Positions 60,953-64,000 of a stretch of DNA of 64,000 bases are shown in pieces. The stretch spans positions 124,001 to 188,000 of the forward strand of contig JAUIEJ010000008.1 of NCBI GenBank assembly GCA_030428885.1. The letters run 5' to 3'. Source of the DNA: Gemmatimonadota bacterium. GTDB lineage: Bacteria; Gemmatimonadota; Gemmatimonadetes; Longimicrobiales; Gaopeijiaceae. The position numbers and the translations under genes are program-made. The notes under the pieces were generated by a model. The model was not told the DNA's origin. It worked only from the letters and a program-made list of their open reading frames with translations, and ran no database searches. How positions within the stretch are numbered: the first letter of the stretch is position 1; each line of letters starts with the position of its first letter.

Positions 60953-63598
60953 TTATCCGATGGGAACGCTGGGCAGGCTCAGGATGTTGGCGAAGAACTT
61001 GAAGGCGTCGGTCACGCCCTCGGGGAGCTGTCGATAGAAGCCCAGGCCCGTGTAGATCCAGCGGCCGTCGCCGTACTGGGTCTCCACGAAGATGCCCCGC
61101 TTCTCACCGGCGTTGTATTCCCAGGGATCCTCCGACGCCAGGAGATCGACATACCGGTCGTCCTTGTCGCCGATGAAGTAGGTGCCCCGCTCCTGGATCC
61201 AGTCGTCCCAATCGGCCTCGGTCACCCGGTTGGGGAAGTTGAACACCCGATGATCGGGATCCAGGATACGCATGGGGGCTTCTTCCACGGTGATCCGGTT
61301 CCGGCTCACCTCGATGGGGTAGGGGCCCCACTGGGCATCGTTGAACTCGAACTTGTTGTACTGGACCACGACGGTTCCGCCGTTTTCCACGTACTCGAGA
61401 AGGCGGGCGTTGTAGGCCCGGAGGTCCTGCCGGGTCAGGTACGCCCGGACGCCGGTCATGATGAGGTCGTACTGGGAGAGGTCGCCTTCCGCGAGGTCGT
61501 CCTCGTCCAGCATGGTGACGTCCAGTCCGAGCTGCTGGATGGCCGCGGGAACGTCGTCTCCCGCACCCATGACGTAGCCCACCGACATGGGCTCCACCTG
61601 GATGTCCAGGGTCTTCACGGTGGATTGAGCGTCCCGGAAGATGTAGCGCGTCTCGATGTGGTGGTACGCGATGGGCTCGTAGCCCTCACGGAACTCCATG
61701 CCGTCCATGGAAGCCACGGCATCCACGGTGAACTCGTCGGCGTCGACCCCGGCGGGGGCCGAGATGTCGAACTGCAGCACGGCGGCCTCTCCCTTCCGCT
61801 CGAAGCTCACCGGGGCCTGCTGCGGACTCACGGTCCACCCGGCCGGGACCTCGAGGCGCACCGTGCCCTCGGCCGGACCCGTGCCCTTGTACACCACGTC
61901 CACCGAGACTTCGCGGCTCTCGGCCCCGATGGGATACACCATCACCCGGGGCGACACGTTGACCGACATCGCCGGCAGCACGGTGATGCGTTGCTGCTTC
62001 TCGGTGCCGACCCAGGGACCCGCGTAACGGTACTGGACGGGCTCCTGGAGCACGACGTCCACGTCCCCGGACCGGAAGGACACCTGGGCGAGGACGGACG
62101 CGGGCGTGAAGGGGATCCCCAGGAGGCTTTCGTCGAGGATGTCGAAGCGATCGACGTCGTAGTTCCGCTTCCAGTAGGGCCGGCTGTAGGCCGCACCGGC
62201 CGACACCTCGACCTGGAAGCCGCTGGAGAGCCGGTCGCCGGCTCCGATGGTCCCGCTCACGTCTCCAGTGCTGCGGAGCGTCCACCCGGCGGGGGTCACC
62301 ACGTCGACGTTGGTGACGGCCAGGGCCTCGGGGCTCTGGTTGGCCACCACGAGGTCGACGTTGAACGTGCTGCCGGGCACCACCTCGCCGGCGTCGGCCC
62401 GGGACTCCACGGCGATGCCGTGGGCCAGGGCGAGGGCGTGGGCGAACTGCTCCTCCTTGAGGGAAAGGCGGTGTTCGAGGTCGTACTTGGCGTCGTCGGA
62501 CAGGGCGCTGGCCGCCACGTCCGCTCGAAGGGTCCGTACCGTGGACAGGCCGGCCCGGAGCGCGGGGAGCGTCGCCCACGGGGCGAGGGCGTCGTAGGCC
62601 TCCTCGGCCTCGGCCACGTGCCCCTTCAACGTCTCGAGTCCCGCCAGGAAGGTGGCCGCCTGCGCTTCCTGGCCCTGGACGAAGGCCCGGTACCGATCGA
62701 GGCCCATGTCGATGCCGTCGAAGAGATCGTTCTCCCGCTCTTCGGTCTCGATGGACGCGTTCTCCAGGAACCAGCGCGACACCGCCTCACCGGGCATTCC
62801 CCGGAGCTGGGACATGGACTGGCAGCGGTGCATGGTCCGCGCCTCCGTGCCCATCTGGGCATAGGTGCGGCCCAGGACGGGATCGTAGACGCCGGTGTTC
62901 ATCCGGACGACGCCGGCCGGGAGACCATCGTTCGAGGCTCCGAACCCCATGCCCATCCCGCCGAATCGCTCGTACATCTTGACGACCTGCCAGGGGCGTA
63001 GGCCGTCCCGGAGCTGTTCGGGAAACCGGTCGGGGTCCGCGGCGGCTTCGAACGCCTCGCGGGTGAGGCGTCCGGAGGTCTGGTGGTGCTGGCCGCCGCC
63101 CTCGCCGGTGGTGGGCAGATGGGTCACCACGTCGGGCCGCACGGTCCGGATGATCCGGACGACGTCGGCCAGGATCTCTTCCTTGCCCCACTTCTCCAGG
63201 GTCTCTTCGACGCTGAAGGAGTACCCGAATTCGTACGCGCGGGTGAAGTACTGCTCCGCGCCGTCGATGCGGTGCATCGCCATGAGTTCGGCGCTGCGCA
63301 GGATGCCCAGGGCCTCGAGGATCTCGGGCCCGATCTCGTTCTGTCCGCCGTCGCCCCGGGTGACCGTCAGGAGCGACGTCCGGAGGCCTCGCCCCCGGTT
63401 GAGCATGACGAGCAGGCCGTTGTTTTCGTCGTCGGGGTGGGCCGTGACCTCCATGTAGCTCGCGCCGGCTCCGAGCTGACGGATGGCCAGGGCCAGTCCG
63501 GTGGCGCCTTTGTCCAGTGGAATGGGTTCGAGCTGCGCATGCGCCGCCACGGGCGCCAGCAGAACCGCGAGGAATAGAGTCGAGATGAGACGCTTCAC
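60953..63598 (-). CDS. Large secreted PIG-L (LmbE)-family deacetylase
   Basis: 881 residues; signal peptide ending near AAHAQ. The N-terminal ~250 residues are the PIG-L domain: AHPDDEN (zinc-binding His, Asp and catalytic Asp) and HHQTS for the third ligand. These enzymes remove N-acetyl groups from amino sugars. The long C-terminal part has Ig-like beta-domains (GSTFNVDLVVANQSPEALAVTNVDVVTPAGW; EGTVRLEVPAGWTVSP) and a terminal ThuA/GATase-like segment (YDLIMTGVRAYLTRQDLRAYNARLLEYVENGGTVVVQYNK). Export suggests it trims acetylated glycans or glycoconjugates outside the cytoplasm. It stands alone, with a 132-nt gap before the permease gene. Confidence 0.88.
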   Translation of the reverse strand: MKRLISTLFLAVLLAPVAAHAQLEPIPLDKGATGLALAIRQLGAGASYMEVTAHPDDENNGLLVMLNRGRGLRTSLLTVTRGDGGQNEIGPEILEALGILRSAELMAMHRIDGAEQYFTRAYEFGYSFSVEETLEKWGKEEILADVVRIIRTVRPDVVTHLPTTGEGGGQHHQTSGRLTREAFEAAADPDRFPEQLRDGLRPWQVVKMYERFGGMGMGFGASNDGLPAGVVRMNTGVYDPVLGRTYAQMGTEARTMHRCQSMSQLRGMPGEAVSRWFLENASIETEERENDLFDGIDMGLDRYRAFVQGQEAQAATFLAGLETLKGHVAEAEEAYDALAPWATLPALRAGLSTVRTLRADVAASALSDDAKYDLEHRLSLKEEQFAHALALAHGIAVESRADAGEVVPGSTFNVDLVVANQSPEALAVTNVDVVTPAGWTLRSTGDVSGTIGAGDRLSSGFQVEVSAGAAYSRPYWKRNYDVDRFDILDESLLGIPFTPASVLAQVSFRSGDVDVVLQEPVQYRYAGPWVGTEKQQRITVLPAMSVNVSPRVMVYPIGAESREVSVDVVYKGTGPAEGTVRLEVPAGWTVSPQQAPVSFERKGEAAVLQFDISAPAGVDADEFTVDAVASMDGMEFREGYEPIAYHHIETRYIFRDAQSTVKTLDIQVEPMSVGYVMGAGDDVPAAIQQLGLDVTMLDEDDLAEGDLSQYDLIMTGVRAYLTRQDLRAYNARLLEYVENGGTVVVQYNKFEFNDAQWGPYPIEVSRNRITVEEAPMRILDPDHRVFNFPNRVTEADWDDWIQERGTYFIGDKDDRYVDLLASEDPWEYNAGEKRGIFVETQYGDGRWIYTGLGFYRQLPEGVTDAFKFFANILSLPSVPIG

Positions 63599-63730
63599 GA
63601 CGCGACCTCCATATGATGTATACGATTTGCTGCAGTATGCTTCTCCCGCATCCCGCCAGCAAGTACAGGGAACGAGCCCCGGCGTCCCGGTCGAGGCGGG
63701 TTCTGGAGGGGAGGAGATCGGCCGTCGGGA

Positions 63731-64000
63731 TCACTCGGCCCGCAGGGCCTCCCGGGGGTCGGTCCGCACCGCCCGACGGGTGGGGAGCCAGGCGGCCAGC
63801 AGTCCCACGGAGCCCAGGATCAGCGTCGTGACGAGGAGTGTGGCCGGGTCCCACGGTCGGACGCCGAAGAGGAGCCCCGCCAGGGTGCGGCCCGCCAGGA
63901 GCGCGGCCCCCACGCCCGTCACCAACCCCAGGGCGAGGAGGCGGGCCGTGTGGCCGACCACCATGCCGGTCAGGTCGCGGCCCGAGGCTCCCAGTGCGGC
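63731..64000 (-). CDS. C-terminal fragment of an FtsX/MacB-type ABC permease (cut by window edge)
   Basis: The frame is open through the right edge; about 89 residues are visible. ALGASGRDLTGMVVGHTARLLALG, two hydrophobic helices and the ending AAWLPTRRAVRTDPREALRAE match the last part of FtsX-domain permeases of the MacB/ADOP type. The gene's start lies outside, so subtype and partner cannot be determined. Confidence 0.85.
   Translation of the reverse strand, partial: AALGASGRDLTGMVVGHTARLLALGLVTGVGAALLAGRTLAGLLFGVRPWDPATLLVTTLILGSVGLLAAWLPTRRAVRTDPREALRAE

Overview
The window is one continuous, very GC-rich bacterial chromosome segment, densely coded on both strands. I place it tentatively in the Gemmatimonadota. 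The evidence is a SusC/SusD pair outside a classical Bacteroidetes GC background, many signal-peptide lipoproteins, sortilin-like BNR proteins, M14 peptidases with Asp/Gly-rich inserts, a large PIG-L deacetylase and an ABC permease fragment of the MacB/FtsX type. No rRNA, tRNA, CRISPR array, integrase or insertion sequence was recognised, and the genus cannot be named from the sequence.

Layout. (1) 1-6107: a MarR-type regulator cut by the window edge, then an arsenic locus. arsR sits behind a consensus promoter whose spacer is a perfect operator palindrome. It is followed by arsM, an ArsN2-like acetyltransferase, a metallophosphoesterase and an Acr3 arsenite exporter. A second acetyltransferase and an APC permease leave the same operator in the other direction. 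(2) 6203-13464: secreted hydrolase, amidohydrolase lipoprotein, DUF4287 protein, solo AbiEi/DUF559 protein, DUF368 lipid-carrier transporter, DUF2164 protein and Dps. (3) 13499-34059: a starch/maltodextrin region with a beta-helix/PA14 protein, ROK regulator, GH97 glucosidase, glucokinase, two divergent GH13 lipoproteins, a secreted ankyrin-repeat outer-membrane barrel protein, an APC permease with a soluble tail, and the tightly coupled operon malQ / MFS transporter / GH13 amylase. (4) 34197-43882: small membrane protein, beta-propeller lipoprotein, nitronate monooxygenase, large sortilin-like protein, endonuclease/phosphatase-family lipoprotein, M14 peptidase and a DksA/TraR zinc-finger protein. 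(5) 44015-54980: TerC, SusD, SusC, a lone TonB-plug lipoprotein, ComEC-like metallo-beta-lactamase, SIS-domain protein and PPi-type phosphofructokinase, with a divergent glutamine-amidotransferase-like protein. (6) 54999-64000: secreted protein of unknown fold, aldo/keto reductase and fumarase-superfamily lyase in one operon; an amidohydrolase lipoprotein; a PIG-L deacetylase; the end of an FtsX-type permease.

How the parts work together. In region 3, surface amylases (GH13) and GH97 would release oligosaccharides and glucose. The MFS protein would import maltodextrins, MalQ would rearrange them and Glk would phosphorylate glucose. A 21-bp motif shared by the divergent GH13 promoter region and the region upstream of malQ suggests one regulator for the separated units. 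In region 5 the SusC/D pair lies downstream of sugar-phosphate genes (SIS, PFK), pointing to uptake and catabolism of a second, unidentified glycan. In region 1 the genes cover As(III) sensing, methylation and export; no arsenate reductase is present here.

Adjacent same-strand genes very often share a 4-nt stop/start overlap (ATGA or GTGA), which I used to choose many starts.
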